Below, piece by piece: positions 9,078 to 18,129 of a stretch of 64,000 nt of DNA. A program made the position numbers and the translations under genes. Source of the stretch: Tissierellales bacterium (GTDB lineage Bacteria; Bacillota; Clostridia; Tissierellales; Tissierellaceae); contig JASLAT010000005.1 of the NCBI GenBank assembly GCA_030146915.1, positions 106,487-170,486 on the forward strand, in the 5' to 3' direction. The first letter of the stretch is position 1. Each line of letters begins with the position of its first letter. The notes beneath the pieces were generated by a model, which was not told the origin of the DNA, searched no databases, and worked only from the letters and a program-made list of their open reading frames with translations.

Positions 9078-9404
9078 ATGGAAGATGTAAAATGTATAAT
9101 AGGGGTTGTTGAAAGAGGTAAGGCTGATGCTGTAGTAGATAGTGCAAAGGAAGCTGGTGCAGCAGGAGCTACAATATTTTTTGGTAGAGGAACAGGTGAA
9201 ACTGAGGCTAAAAGATTTTTTAATATCAGTGTAGAATCAGCTAAAGAAATAATAATAATTCTTACTGATGAGTCTAAAAGAGAACAAATCATGCGTGCAA
9301 TGACGGAGGCTGGAGAATTGAAAAAGGCCGGAACGGGAATAATATTTTCTTTTGATGTTGAGAGCCTTGTAGGTTTTGGACATAGAAATATAGAAAAGGG
9401 TTAA
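9078..9404 (+). CDS. P-II family signal protein with shortened T-loop
   Basis: 108 residues. The ferredoxin-like P-II core is visible: an N-terminal strand and helix, FFGRGTGETE where classical P-II has GFGRQKG, and the C-terminal TGIIFSFDVESLVGF matching the GKIFVFDV strand of GlnB. The T-loop region is shorter than in GlnB/GlnK and lacks the RGAEY tyrosine that is uridylylated, so covalent control is unlikely. Its position after a DUF1538 gene suggests it controls that membrane protein in response to a nucleotide or metabolite. AGGAGG precedes the ATG. Confidence 0.85.
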   Translation: MEDVKCIIGVVERGKADAVVDSAKEAGAAGATIFFGRGTGETEAKRFFNISVESAKEIIIILTDESKREQIMRAMTEAGELKKAGTGIIFSFDVESLVGFGHRNIEKG

Positions 9405-9426
9405 GAGAAGCTTAAGCTTCTCTTAA
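9401..9426. terminator. Perfect 26-bp palindrome at the end of the P-II gene (probable terminator hairpin)
   Basis: Thirteen bases, TTAAGAGAAGCTT, are followed directly by their exact reverse complement, overlapping the P-II stop codon. The RNA could form a strong hairpin, but the following bases (TTTATATGG) are not a proper U tract and the next gene starts only 18 bases on. It may end transcription weakly, stabilise the 3' end, or bind a protein. Confidence 0.55.
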
Positions 9427-9444
9427 TTTATATGGAGAGATAGT

Positions 9445-11157
9445 ATGAAGAAAAGGTATATAAAATATGGAAATAATAGTCTTAAAATAAGTTTGGCTAG
9501 TATAGAGAACTACCCTTTGTCCTGGCAGGATTCAACCAGGATATTATTTTTGTTAAAAGGTAGCATTATTGTAGGTATGGAAAATGAAGAGTATAGGTTA
9601 AGGGAATCTTATATTGAAATAATTAATCAGGAGGAGATATATTATATAAAGTCTACTGAAGAAGATAACTTAGTCTTAATTATAGATATTTCACCAAATT
9701 TTTTAGAAGACTTTAAGATGAAAGATAGCCCTATTTATTACTATACAAATACTCTTGATTATAGCCAGCAGTCTGATGCTAGATATGAGAAATTAAGAAA
9801 GCAATTGGCTATTTTATATTATGAAAAACTTAATAAAAGGGATGGATATAAAACTAGATTAGATGAAGAATTAGGGTCTATGCTATATCATTTATCTAAT
9901 AATTTTCATTACTTATTTTACGAGAGCGAAGGTTTAAAGGAAGATGATATACAGCTTGAAAGATTTACAAGGATAATTAACTATATAAAAACAAATTATT
10001 ATAAGAGGGTTAGACTTCAACAGATAGCTGAAAGTGAGTATTTAACACCTCAGTATTTATCTTATAAAATTAAGGATATTTTTGGTCAGGGATTTAATGA
10101 TTTTTTAAATAAGATAAGAGTTGAGGAATCGAGGAAACTTCTTTTATCAACTAAGATGGCTATTTCAGAAATAAGTTTAGAAGTTGGTTTTTCCCATGTT
10201 AGATACTATAATAAACATTTTAAAAAAATTTATGGTATGACACCTCAAGATTATAGATTTAAAAATAGTAAGACAGATGAAGAATTAGATAGTTTAAGAG
10301 TTGTAGAATATAAAGATTTGTCGGAAGCTTTAGACTATCTAATACCTTATCTTAGGTCTTATGATAGATATAACTTAAAATATAAAACAATTAAAAGATC
10401 GATAAATCTAGGTGAGATTACTATAAAAAGTTTAAAAATTAATAATAAACTTATGATAAATAGTTATACTGACTTAAATAGAGATATCCTTCTAGATCTA
10501 AAGGATAAGTTAAAGTTTAAAAAGATACTATTTACACCTGAAATAAGTATGAACTCTCATGTTAGAAAAAACTTAATAGATATAATTAAAAATTCAGGTT
10601 TTGAAGTTGAGTTAGCCACTTGTAAAGAATGTGATATAGATTCTAATAGTATGGATGGCATCTTTAAACTTTATGAATTTTTAAAATTAGAAAGGGAGCT
10701 TATACCAAGCGTATTTCCGAGAAACGACAAAGAATTATTTTCTGATGAATTGACTATATTTACGAGTTTAGGGTTTAGGACTTTAGCCTATTATTTTTAT
10801 TTTTTCTATTCCAGATTAGGTGATATTATATATGAAGATGAATTTATCACCTTTACCAGGTCAAAAAGAGGCTATGAGGCTATTATTATAAATACTGATA
10901 CAGAAGTGTTAAATCTATCTTTAAGATTATATAATTTAGATCGAGATTTTTTATGTTCTATCTTTAAATTAAATGATAAAAACTCCTCCCCTAGCTATCT
11001 TTATAAACTTTATGGAAATATCAATTCTGAAAATTTAATTGAATTTAAAGATTTTTTAGTACCAAAACGTAGTTTTAGAACTTTAAAATCTGGGAAATTT
11101 TCCAATTTAAGTTTAAAGCTAGAAGGTAAAACCATGGTATTTTTAAAGTTTAGATAG
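9445..11157 (+). CDS. AraC family transcriptional regulator with long C-terminal domain
   Basis: 570 residues. Residues 1-90 resemble a cupin sensor domain. A double helix-turn-helix of the AraC type lies at about 172-272 (LQQIAESEYLTPQYLSYKI and ISEISLEVGFSHVRYYNKHFKK, then MTPQDYR). The ~290 residues after it recall the degenerate glycoside hydrolase 39-like barrel of Staphylococcus Rsp-type regulators; I see no catalytic motif there, so it is probably a ligand or protein-binding domain. The MATE exporter begins 148 bases downstream in the same direction and is a possible target. Effector unknown. Confidence 0.85.
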   Translation: MKKRYIKYGNNSLKISLASIENYPLSWQDSTRILFLLKGSIIVGMENEEYRLRESYIEIINQEEIYYIKSTEEDNLVLIIDISPNFLEDFKMKDSPIYYYTNTLDYSQQSDARYEKLRKQLAILYYEKLNKRDGYKTRLDEELGSMLYHLSNNFHYLFYESEGLKEDDIQLERFTRIINYIKTNYYKRVRLQQIAESEYLTPQYLSYKIKDIFGQGFNDFLNKIRVEESRKLLLSTKMAISEISLEVGFSHVRYYNKHFKKIYGMTPQDYRFKNSKTDEELDSLRVVEYKDLSEALDYLIPYLRSYDRYNLKYKTIKRSINLGEITIKSLKINNKLMINSYTDLNRDILLDLKDKLKFKKILFTPEISMNSHVRKNLIDIIKNSGFEVELATCKECDIDSNSMDGIFKLYEFLKLERELIPSVFPRNDKELFSDELTIFTSLGFRTLAYYFYFFYSRLGDIIYEDEFITFTRSKRGYEAIIINTDTEVLNLSLRLYNLDRDFLCSIFKLNDKNSSPSYLYKLYGNINSENLIEFKDFLVPKRSFRTLKSGKFSNLSLKLEGKTMVFLKFR

Positions 11158-11305
11158 GAGCTTTTTAATATTATTTAATTTTTATTATTCTTATTGTAAG
11201 CTAAATATTAATAAAATACTCTAAAGTTAGTAAGTAAGTCAATGAAAGACTTTATTAAATATGATACAATTTTAAAGTATGACTTAATAATGGAGGTTTT
11301 ATATA

Positions 11306-12667
11306 ATGAGTAGTCGTAGTGATATGTTTGGAAAGGAAAGTATCGGAAAATTATTATTTAGGTTTTCCATTCCAATAATAATATCAATGTTAGTATCAGA
11401 ATTATACAATATGGTAGATACCCTATTTGTAGGGAATATTGTAGGAGAGCTGGGAATAGGAGCCTTAGTAATAGTCTTCCCTATTCAAAGAATTATTATA
11501 GCACTTAGCATTATGTTTGGAATAGGAACATCAACTTCATTTTCAAGAGCTAATGGTGAAAAAAATTATGAGAAAAGTAGGAAGATTTTAGCTAATGGAT
11601 TTAGTCTAACTATAGTAGTTATGATTAGTTTAACTATAGTAACTTATATATTTTCTAATCCAATACTGAAGTTTTTAGGTGCTAGTGAGGAAATTCTTCC
11701 CTATGCAAAAGATTATTTAAGTATAGTTATTTTAGGAAGTACATTTTTAAGTTTAACAACTTTTACTTCACATGTTATGTTATCTTTAGGAAATAGTAAA
11801 ATATCTATAATAGCCACTAGTTTAGGAGCTATATTAAATGTTATAGTAGATTACTTCTTAGTAGTCAGAGCAGGAATGGGAGTTAAGGGTGCTGCAATAG
11901 CAACGACAACTTCTCAAATAGCAGGATTTTTATATGCCTATGGTCATTTAAGAAAGGTTAGAAAAGATTATAATATTAAAGGAATTAAATTAAATAAAAA
12001 GATAATAGTTCCACTACTACTTGTTGGGATATCTTCTTTTATAATCGAAGCTGAAGATGGTATAGTTATGGCTTTTATAAATAATTTATTAGCTGATGCA
12101 GAAGGAGATCAGGCTATAGTTGTCTTAGGAGTAGTTACTAAGGTATATATGTTTTTGTTTATAACTATGTTTGGTATGGCTTCAGCCATGCAACCTATAG
12201 CTGCCTATAATTTTGGATCAAAAAATTACTCTAGGCTAAAGTCAGTGGTGAAAAAAACAGTTATTTATGCAACTATAACAACAGGAACTCTTTGGCTTAT
12301 AGGCATGGTTTTTACAGAAACGCTTATGGGATTTTTTATAAAGGATCAAGAAATTATAAAATTGTCATCAGAGGCATTTAAAATAATGATTTTTGTAATG
12401 CCTTTAATAAGTATTTATTATGTATCAATTTTCTATTATCAATCAATAGGTAAAGCTAGATATTCAGTTACAATAGCAGTACTTAGACAATTAATAATAA
12501 TGATTCCACTATCTATATTTTTAGTTAAATTTATGGATATGGGAGCTATGGGAGTTTGGATATCCTATCCAATTTCAGATATAATCTCTGCTATAGTATC
12601 AACAATTTTAATGATTAGAGAATCTAAAGCTTTAGATCTTAAGATAAAGGATGAAGTTAGTATATAG
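11306..12667 (+). CDS. MATE family multidrug/sodium antiporter
   Basis: 453 residues with about twelve hydrophobic helices in two repeats, the MATE length and layout. The N-terminal MVSELYNMVDTLFVGNIVG and the central GSKNYSRLKSVVKKT region are typical of the DinF/NorM-like branch common in Clostridia. It would expel organic cations or drugs in exchange for sodium or protons. TGGAGG precedes the ATG, and a strong terminator follows at 12720. Substrate cannot be deduced; the AraC regulator immediately upstream could control it. Confidence 0.9.
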   Translation: MSSRSDMFGKESIGKLLFRFSIPIIISMLVSELYNMVDTLFVGNIVGELGIGALVIVFPIQRIIIALSIMFGIGTSTSFSRANGEKNYEKSRKILANGFSLTIVVMISLTIVTYIFSNPILKFLGASEEILPYAKDYLSIVILGSTFLSLTTFTSHVMLSLGNSKISIIATSLGAILNVIVDYFLVVRAGMGVKGAAIATTTSQIAGFLYAYGHLRKVRKDYNIKGIKLNKKIIVPLLLVGISSFIIEAEDGIVMAFINNLLADAEGDQAIVVLGVVTKVYMFLFITMFGMASAMQPIAAYNFGSKNYSRLKSVVKKTVIYATITTGTLWLIGMVFTETLMGFFIKDQEIIKLSSEAFKIMIFVMPLISIYYVSIFYYQSIGKARYSVTIAVLRQLIIMIPLSIFLVKFMDMGAMGVWISYPISDIISAIVSTILMIRESKALDLKIKDEVSI

Positions 12668-12719
12668 GTATTAAAAGAAACTTAATATAAAGAATATAAA
12701 ATTTTATATAATTTAAAAG

Positions 12720-12755
12720 ACACCAAAAAGTATATATTTTTTGGTGTTTTTTTTG
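12720..12755 (+). terminator. Terminator after the MATE exporter
   Basis: ACACCAAAAA pairs with TTTTTGGTGT around an 8-base loop, followed by seven or more T (interrupted after that by GTT). Confidence 0.88.
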
Positions 12756-12889
12756 TTATATTTAAGACTAAATATTAATTGCTGACTATAAATAAAGTTA
12801 TACCTATGTTTTTATTAATTACTTATATAATCTTTATAAAATCTTTATAAATAAGAAATAATATATAAATTATATAAAGGAGGATTAAT

Positions 12890-13726
12890 ATGGAAATAGA
12901 AAAAACAAAAAAAGGGCTAACATCTTTTGATTTAAAGATAATGGCCCTAGTATTAATGTTATTTGATCACATTCATTATATTTTTGATTTTACAGGAGTT
13001 ATACCAATTTGGTTTTCTTGGCTTGGTAGACTATCAGGAGGACTATTTTTATTTACTATGGTTGAGGGGTATTGTCATACTTCTAATAAAAAGAAATATT
13101 TTTTAAAAATTTATTTAATGGGACTAATTATGAGTTTAGTTAAATATTATATTTCATTTTCACCAGATCTTATTAGATCAGATAATTTCTTTCCGCAAAA
13201 TGGTATATTACAAACATTTTCTTTATTGATTATCATGTTTGTGGGTATCGACCTTATTAAAGAGAAAAAGTGGATTAAGGGAATTTTAACAATTGCTTCA
13301 ACAGTAGTTATAAGTTATATATTTTTTAGGTTTATAAGTACTTCGACCTTACCAATTGAACTTAAAAATATAATGTATGTTATATTTACTAGCTTAGTTC
13401 CCTATATATTTCTAGTAGAGGGTGGTATATATGTAGTTTTATTAGGCTTAATATTATATGTAACTAGAAAAAATAGAAAAGTACAAGCAATTTCCTTTAT
13501 CTTATTTTCCTTAGTTTGGATGATAATACTGCCAATCATATTCATAGAAGGAATTAATTTCAAACTAATGTTTACTGATTATTACGAGTGGATGGGAGCT
13601 TTAGCAGGATTAATTTTTATTAACTATAATGGTGAAAAGGGTAGATCTATGAAAAAATTATTTTATGTTTTTTATCCACTGCATATATATATACTTTATA
13701 TTATTTCAATATTTCTTATACAATAG
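12890..13726 (+). CDS. TraX family membrane protein
   Basis: 278 residues with about eight hydrophobic helices. The N-terminus SFDLKIMALVLMLFDHIHY and WLGRLSGGLFLFTMVEGY match the TraX family, named after the F-plasmid pilin N-acetylase but found as a chromosomal gene in many Firmicutes, where its substrate is unknown. The C-terminal FYPLHIYILYII is also typical. A good ribosome site (AAGGAGG) precedes the ATG. The two-component genes follow 15 bases downstream, probably in the same transcript. No conjugation genes are nearby, so a role in plasmid transfer is not supported. Confidence 0.82.
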   Translation: MEIEKTKKGLTSFDLKIMALVLMLFDHIHYIFDFTGVIPIWFSWLGRLSGGLFLFTMVEGYCHTSNKKKYFLKIYLMGLIMSLVKYYISFSPDLIRSDNFFPQNGILQTFSLLIIMFVGIDLIKEKKWIKGILTIASTVVISYIFFRFISTSTLPIELKNIMYVIFTSLVPYIFLVEGGIYVVLLGLILYVTRKNRKVQAISFILFSLVWMIILPIIFIEGINFKLMFTDYYEWMGALAGLIFINYNGEKGRSMKKLFYVFYPLHIYILYIISIFLIQ

Positions 13727-13741
13727 TTTTGGGAGGTTAAG

Positions 13742-14419
13742 ATGGAAACAATATTAATTGTGGATGATGAAAAAGACTTAGTTAATATTATATCTGATAC
13801 CTTAGTTTCAAATAATTATAAAATATTAAAGGCTTATAATGGATTTGAAGCTATCGAGATGGCAAAATATAAACCAGATTTAATTTTATTGGACGTAATG
13901 ATGCCAGATATAGATGGCTACGATGTTATAAGGTCAATAAGGGATAGGGTTAGCTGCCCTATAATTTTTTTATCGGCTAAAGATGATGAAATGGATATTA
14001 TAAAGGGCTTGGCATTGGGTGGGGATGATTATTTGAGTAAGCCCTTTAGTTTGAAGGAACTTATATTTAGAATTAAAGCACATCTGAGACGTGAAAATAG
14101 AGAAGTAACCCCTTCTAATACGATTAGGTATAATAACCTAACAATTGATCTTAAGGGCTATATAGTAAAAGTAGATGAGAGAGTTGTTCCTCTTACTAAA
14201 ACAGAATTTTCTATTGTTGAATTATTAAGTTTAAATCCTGGTCAAGTATTTCCTAAAGAACTAATATATGAGAAAATCTGGGGTTTTAATGGGGAGTCAG
14301 ACCTATCGACAATAACAGAGCATATAAAAAAGATAAGGGCTAAATTTCATGAAATAGATAATTCTATAAATTATATAAAGACAGTTTGGGGAATAGGTTA
14401 TAAGTGGGAGGATCTTTAA
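13742..14419 (+). CDS. OmpR-family response regulator
   Basis: 225 residues. The receiver domain (1-115) has the acidic pocket D8-D9, the phosphorylation site Asp51 in LILLDVMMPD, the conserved Ser/Thr in FLSAKDDEMD and Lys in YLSKPF. A winged-helix DNA-binding domain follows (130-225) and ends in the typical TVWGIGYKWED. It is translationally coupled to the kinase gene: its stop codon shares one base with the kinase ATG. Targets unknown; the upstream traX gene is a candidate. Confidence 0.95.
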   Translation: METILIVDDEKDLVNIISDTLVSNNYKILKAYNGFEAIEMAKYKPDLILLDVMMPDIDGYDVIRSIRDRVSCPIIFLSAKDDEMDIIKGLALGGDDYLSKPFSLKELIFRIKAHLRRENREVTPSNTIRYNNLTIDLKGYIVKVDERVVPLTKTEFSIVELLSLNPGQVFPKELIYEKIWGFNGESDLSTITEHIKKIRAKFHEIDNSINYIKTVWGIGYKWEDL

Positions 14420-15828
14420 TGAATAAAGATAGTTTCAAATCAATGTTTATAATATCATTTATTAAAACTCTAGGTCTTAGTTTTTTATTTAGTCTTTTAA
14501 GTTTTGCTTTATGGATTTATTCTATTGATAAATACTTTCTTCCTGCTAATCATTATGAGAAACAAGTTCCAGAAATAGTTTCATCTATTAGTAAGCTAGA
14601 TGTTTTAAATATTTCTAATAAGGATATTATAAATAACTTAGTCCCTAGTCCATATATTGAATATCAAATTTTTGATAAAGAGGGAAAAATACAATATGCT
14701 AGTAATTTTACAGAGTTTGTAGATAAAGATAAAAATTTTATAAATGTAATTAATACTACAACTTATTTAAAAAATAATAAGTATTATAAGATTTTTCCTT
14801 TGATAGATGAGAATGATAATTTTTATGCAGCAGTAGGATTATTATATAGCTTAAACTCTAGATCGGTTAATAATAATACCATATACAATTATATTGATGG
14901 ATTTATTATATATATTCCTTTTATATTTATAATTATATTTTCCCTATATTATGCAAAAAACATTTCTAATAAATTAAAAATCCCACTAAGCAAATTATCA
15001 GAAGCTAGTAAAAAAATAGAGAATAAAGAGCTTGATTTTACTATTAAATATAACGGCGATGATGAGTTTAAAGATTTATTTTTAGCTTTTGAAAGGATGA
15101 GATCTAGTCTAGAGTCCTCTTTAAAACAACAGTGGGAGCTTGAGAGCTTAAGAAAAGAAAATTTATCAAATTTAGCTCATGATCTAAAGACGCCACTTAC
15201 TGTAATACAGACTTATTCAGAGGCTATTCTATTAGGATTAGTAGAAGACTATAGGCTGCTTGATTATGTAACTACTATAAATAATAATACTAATAGAGCT
15301 TTAAAAATGGTAATGGATATCAATATGATAACCAAGGTAGAGGAATCAAACTATAAATTGAACCCTATATATTTAAGCATCGGAGATTTTTTAGAAGAAA
15401 AATTAGAAGAATATAGACCCTATTTAATAAGAAATGGATTTGATTATGAAGTAGAGATACTAGATAGAACAAATAGTAAAGAAAACTATTATGATATTGA
15501 TGCTATTAGTATTATTCTAGATAATATTGTAAGTAATGCTGTAACTTACTCTAAAGCTAATAAATTAAATATAAATATTGAGATAAAATTGGATAAAGTA
15601 GATATAAATATAATAGATAATGGAATAGGTTTTACAAGTATAGATTTAAACTATGCTAGTGATAAATTTTATAGAGGAGATGAGTCTAGAAAAAGTTCTG
15701 GTAGTACTGGTCTAGGACTATATATATCAAATAAGTTGGCAAAAATTCATGGAGGGGAAGTAGTTTTAAAGAATAATGATAAAGCTGGAGCTAGGGTGAT
15801 AATTATAGTTAAACCTATAAAAGTTTAA
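14419..15828 (+). CDS. Sensor histidine kinase
   Basis: 469 residues from the ATG at 14419, preceded by GGGAGG inside the regulator gene. Two membrane helices (near residues 13-33 and 160-180) bracket an extracellular sensor region of ~120 residues. A HAMP-like linker (KLSEASKKIENKELDF) leads to the dimerisation helix with the phospho-accepting His254 in NLAHDLKTPLT. The ATPase domain has the N box (LDNIVSNAVTY), DNGIGF and STGLGLYIS. It should phosphorylate the regulator encoded just upstream. The signal is unknown. Confidence 0.94.
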   Translation: MNKDSFKSMFIISFIKTLGLSFLFSLLSFALWIYSIDKYFLPANHYEKQVPEIVSSISKLDVLNISNKDIINNLVPSPYIEYQIFDKEGKIQYASNFTEFVDKDKNFINVINTTTYLKNNKYYKIFPLIDENDNFYAAVGLLYSLNSRSVNNNTIYNYIDGFIIYIPFIFIIIFSLYYAKNISNKLKIPLSKLSEASKKIENKELDFTIKYNGDDEFKDLFLAFERMRSSLESSLKQQWELESLRKENLSNLAHDLKTPLTVIQTYSEAILLGLVEDYRLLDYVTTINNNTNRALKMVMDINMITKVEESNYKLNPIYLSIGDFLEEKLEEYRPYLIRNGFDYEVEILDRTNSKENYYDIDAISIILDNIVSNAVTYSKANKLNINIEIKLDKVDINIIDNGIGFTSIDLNYASDKFYRGDESRKSSGSTGLGLYISNKLAKIHGGEVVLKNNDKAGARVIIIVKPIKV

Positions 15829-15840
15829 AATGATAGAAAT

Positions 15841-15879
15841 AAATAAACCTCCTATAAAATTTATAGGAGGTTTATTTTT
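15841..15879. terminator. Bidirectional terminator between the kinase and pepT
   Basis: A 16-bp near-perfect inverted repeat (ATAAACCTCCTATAAA and its complement) is flanked by T-rich sequence on both strands, serving both convergent genes. Confidence 0.9.
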
Positions 15880-17110
15880 ACATAGGATTAGCGTTAAGTT
15901 TAATTATCTCTACAATAAGTTGACATGCTTTTTCCATTGTTTGTAGGGATACAAATTCATATCTACCATGTAAATTTTCTCCACCAGCAAAAATATTTGG
16001 TGTAGGTAGTCCCATATATGATAATCTTGCACCATCTGTTCCGCCTCTAACTGGGTCTACAATTGGTTCAATATCTAACCTAAGCATTGCTTTTTCAGCT
16101 AGATCAATTATATGCATATGATCTTTTAGGACTTCTTTCATATTAAAGTAGGAATCTTTAATATTTAATTTTATTCTTTCATCATCTAACTCTTTATTGA
16201 TTTTATTAACTATATATTCAAGAGCCTTTTTTCTAGCCTCAAACTTATCCTTATCATGATCTCTTATTAGATAAGTCATAGTTGTCTTATCAACATTTCC
16301 TGACATTTCATCTAAAAGATAAAAACCTTCGTACATTTCAGTGTGCTCAGGAAGATCTTTTTCAGGTAGACTAGCTTGAATTTTATGTGCAAGTAAAAGT
16401 GAGTTCACCATTTTACCTTTTGCAGAACCTGGATGAACATTGGTTCCTTGAATCTCTACAGTTGCAGTAGCTGCATTAAAATTCTCGTACTGTAACTCAC
16501 CTAAAGGGCCTCCATCAATTGTATAGGCAAAATCAGCCCCAAAATCTTCAACATTGAAATTATTAGCTCCGCTACCAATTTCCTCATCAGGTCCAAAGGC
16601 AACTTTAACCTTTCCGTGTTTTATATCTGGATTGGCAATTAAAAATTCCATTGCAGTAAGTATTTCAGCTATACCAGCCTTATCATCTGCTCCAAGTAAG
16701 GTAGTACCATCTGTAGTTATTAAAGTATCTCCCTTATAGTTTTTAAGATTAGGGAAGTTACTTGGACTTAATATATATTTACCTTCTTTATCTAAATTAA
16801 TATCAGATTCTCCATCATAGTTTTCAATTATTTGTGGATTTATATTTTCTGAATTAAAATCAGCTGTATCCATATGGGCGATAAATCCTATAGTGTCTAC
16901 CTCTCTATCAATATTACTTTCTAATTCTCCTATAGCAAATCCACTAGTTTCATCATAGTAACAATTGCTAAGCCCAATTTGTTTCATTTCTTCAATTAAT
17001 AGGTGGGCAAATTCTACCTGAGATTTTGTTGATGGTATAGTATTACTGTTAGGGTTAGATCTAGTATCAATTTTCACATATTTTAAAAAACGTTCTAATA
17101 GGTTATTCAT
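15878..17110 (-). CDS. pepT: Peptidase T (tripeptide aminopeptidase, M20B)
   Basis: 410 residues, full length for PepT, a cytoplasmic di-zinc enzyme that removes the N-terminal residue of tripeptides. The metal ligands are visible in IAHMDTAD, LGADDKAGIAEI and FGPDEEIGSG, and the C-terminal VRGGTDGARLSYMGLPTPN and NLHGRYEF match family motifs. GGAGG precedes the ATG (read on the minus strand). It fits the peptide-using profile of the window. Confidence 0.96.
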   Translation of the reverse strand: MNNLLERFLKYVKIDTRSNPNSNTIPSTKSQVEFAHLLIEEMKQIGLSNCYYDETSGFAIGELESNIDREVDTIGFIAHMDTADFNSENINPQIIENYDGESDINLDKEGKYILSPSNFPNLKNYKGDTLITTDGTTLLGADDKAGIAEILTAMEFLIANPDIKHGKVKVAFGPDEEIGSGANNFNVEDFGADFAYTIDGGPLGELQYENFNAATATVEIQGTNVHPGSAKGKMVNSLLLAHKIQASLPEKDLPEHTEMYEGFYLLDEMSGNVDKTTMTYLIRDHDKDKFEARKKALEYIVNKINKELDDERIKLNIKDSYFNMKEVLKDHMHIIDLAEKAMLRLDIEPIVDPVRGGTDGARLSYMGLPTPNIFAGGENLHGRYEFVSLQTMEKACQLIVEIIKLNANPM

Positions 17111-17149
17111 AGTGTCCTCCTTTATATTAAGTATTATCTAAAATTATAT

Positions 17150-17184
17150 AAAAAAAAACCAAGTAAGCTCAAACTTACAAGGTT
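17150..17184 (-). terminator. Terminator after the downstream tRNA-Pro copy
   Basis: Read on the minus strand, AACC..GTAAG pairs with CTTAC..GGTT with an internal mismatch, then a run of eight or nine T. Confidence 0.75.
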
Positions 17185-17194
17185 CTTTAGAATG

Positions 17195-17271
17195 TGGTCG
17201 GGGCGAAAGGATTTGAACCTTCGACCCCATGGTCCCAAACCATGTGCGCTACCAAACTGCGCCACGCCCCG
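17195..17271 (-). tRNA. tRNA-Pro (anticodon TGG), copy 1
   Basis: The minus strand folds as a 77-nt cloverleaf with CCA encoded: acceptor stem CGGGGCG/CGCCCCG, discriminator A, anticodon arm ACATGG-TTTGGGA-CCATG giving anticodon TGG, and T-arm GGTTCAAATCC. It is identical to the copy at 17357-17433. A terminator lies just downstream. Confidence 0.97.
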
Positions 17272-17319
17272 ACAATTTATATAAACAACTACAAAGTAGT
17301 TGGTAAGAGACAAGGACAT

Positions 17320-17351
17320 AAAAAAATTCAAAAGTATAGTTAACCTTTGAA
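17320..17351 (-). terminator. Terminator between the two tRNA-Pro genes
   Basis: On the minus strand TTCAAAGG pairs with CTTTTGAA (one G-T pair) around a 9-base loop, followed by seven T. The upstream tRNA copy therefore has its own terminator. Confidence 0.75.
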
Positions 17352-17356
17352 TATAG

Positions 17357-17433
17357 TGGTCGGGGCGAAAGGATTTGAACCTTCGACCCCATGGTCCCAA
17401 ACCATGTGCGCTACCAAACTGCGCCACGCCCCG
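17357..17433 (-). tRNA. tRNA-Pro (anticodon TGG), copy 2
   Basis: Same 77-nt cloverleaf with encoded CCA as the copy at 17195-17271; the identity stops at the ends of the tRNA. It is the promoter-proximal copy on the minus strand. Confidence 0.97.
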
Positions 17434-17639
17434 ACGTATGTACTCTGTCTCAAGCACTATTATAGTATAGGCTAGGTCACTGAAAAATACAAACTCAAAA
17501 AAATAGAAATATATTTAAATAAAACCTATAATCTTTATTTTACTCTATATTCCTCAATAAATCTCAAAAAATCAAAAAGATTTATATCTTTTTAAATTAT
17601 ACAATAGTGATTAGAATATATTAGGATTGGTGAAATTTA

Positions 17640-18089
17640 ATGAAAGATGAAATCTATGTGTTTTTAATGGCTATGATGCCAGTTGTAGAATTAAAAGGGG
17701 CAATCCCCTTAGGATTGAGCCTTGGATTTTCTATGAAAAAAAGCTTATTAATAAGTAGTCTAGGAAATATTTTAATTGTACCTGTATTATTACACTTATT
17801 TAAGCCAATAGATATATATTTAAAAAAATTTAATATCTTATCTAGAATTATGAAATATATAAAGAGAAAAAGTCTGAAAAAAACTAGGAATCTTATAAAA
17901 AAATATAAATATTTAGGTCTTTTTATACTTGTAGCTCTACCGCTGCCCACTACAGGTGGTTGGACCAGTTCTATAGCTGCAAATATTTTAAAGCTAGATC
18001 GGACTAAAGCGCTAATTATCATAAGTTTAGGAATAATGACATCAGGACTTATAGTCTCAAGTTTAAGCTATTTATTTGTTGACTATTAG
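17640..18089 (+). CDS. Small multi-drug export family membrane protein
   Basis: 149 residues, hydrophobic. The opening MMPVVELKGAIPLGLSLG and the central LPLPTTGGWTSSIAANIL are hallmarks of the Sm_multidrug_ex family (PF06695), a small membrane family related to DedA-like proteins; the family name rests on weak functional evidence. The ribosome site is poor (GGTGAAA). It lies between the tRNA pair and an AEC transporter whose ATG is 40 bases downstream, suggesting joint transcription. Confidence 0.85.
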   Translation: MKDEIYVFLMAMMPVVELKGAIPLGLSLGFSMKKSLLISSLGNILIVPVLLHLFKPIDIYLKKFNILSRIMKYIKRKSLKKTRNLIKKYKYLGLFILVALPLPTTGGWTSSIAANILKLDRTKALIIISLGIMTSGLIVSSLSYLFVDY

Positions 18090-18129
18090 TAAAGCCCTTG
18101 TTAATATACAAGTTATAAGGAGGCATAAA

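Noticed and set aside
8725..9292. Long minus-strand frames across the DUF1538 and P-II genes
   Set aside because: They lack ribosome sites, have unnatural composition and overlap well-supported genes.
12890..13726. traX as evidence of a conjugative element
   Set aside because: No relaxase, integrase, coupling protein or attachment repeats are nearby, and traX-like genes are common in Firmicute chromosomes.
17134..17457. A 107-codon minus-strand frame with a repeated segment containing GVAQFGSAHGLG
   Set aside because: It is the two tRNA-Pro genes read as protein, a well-known false gene; the repeat is the tRNA duplication and not a CRISPR or protein repeat.
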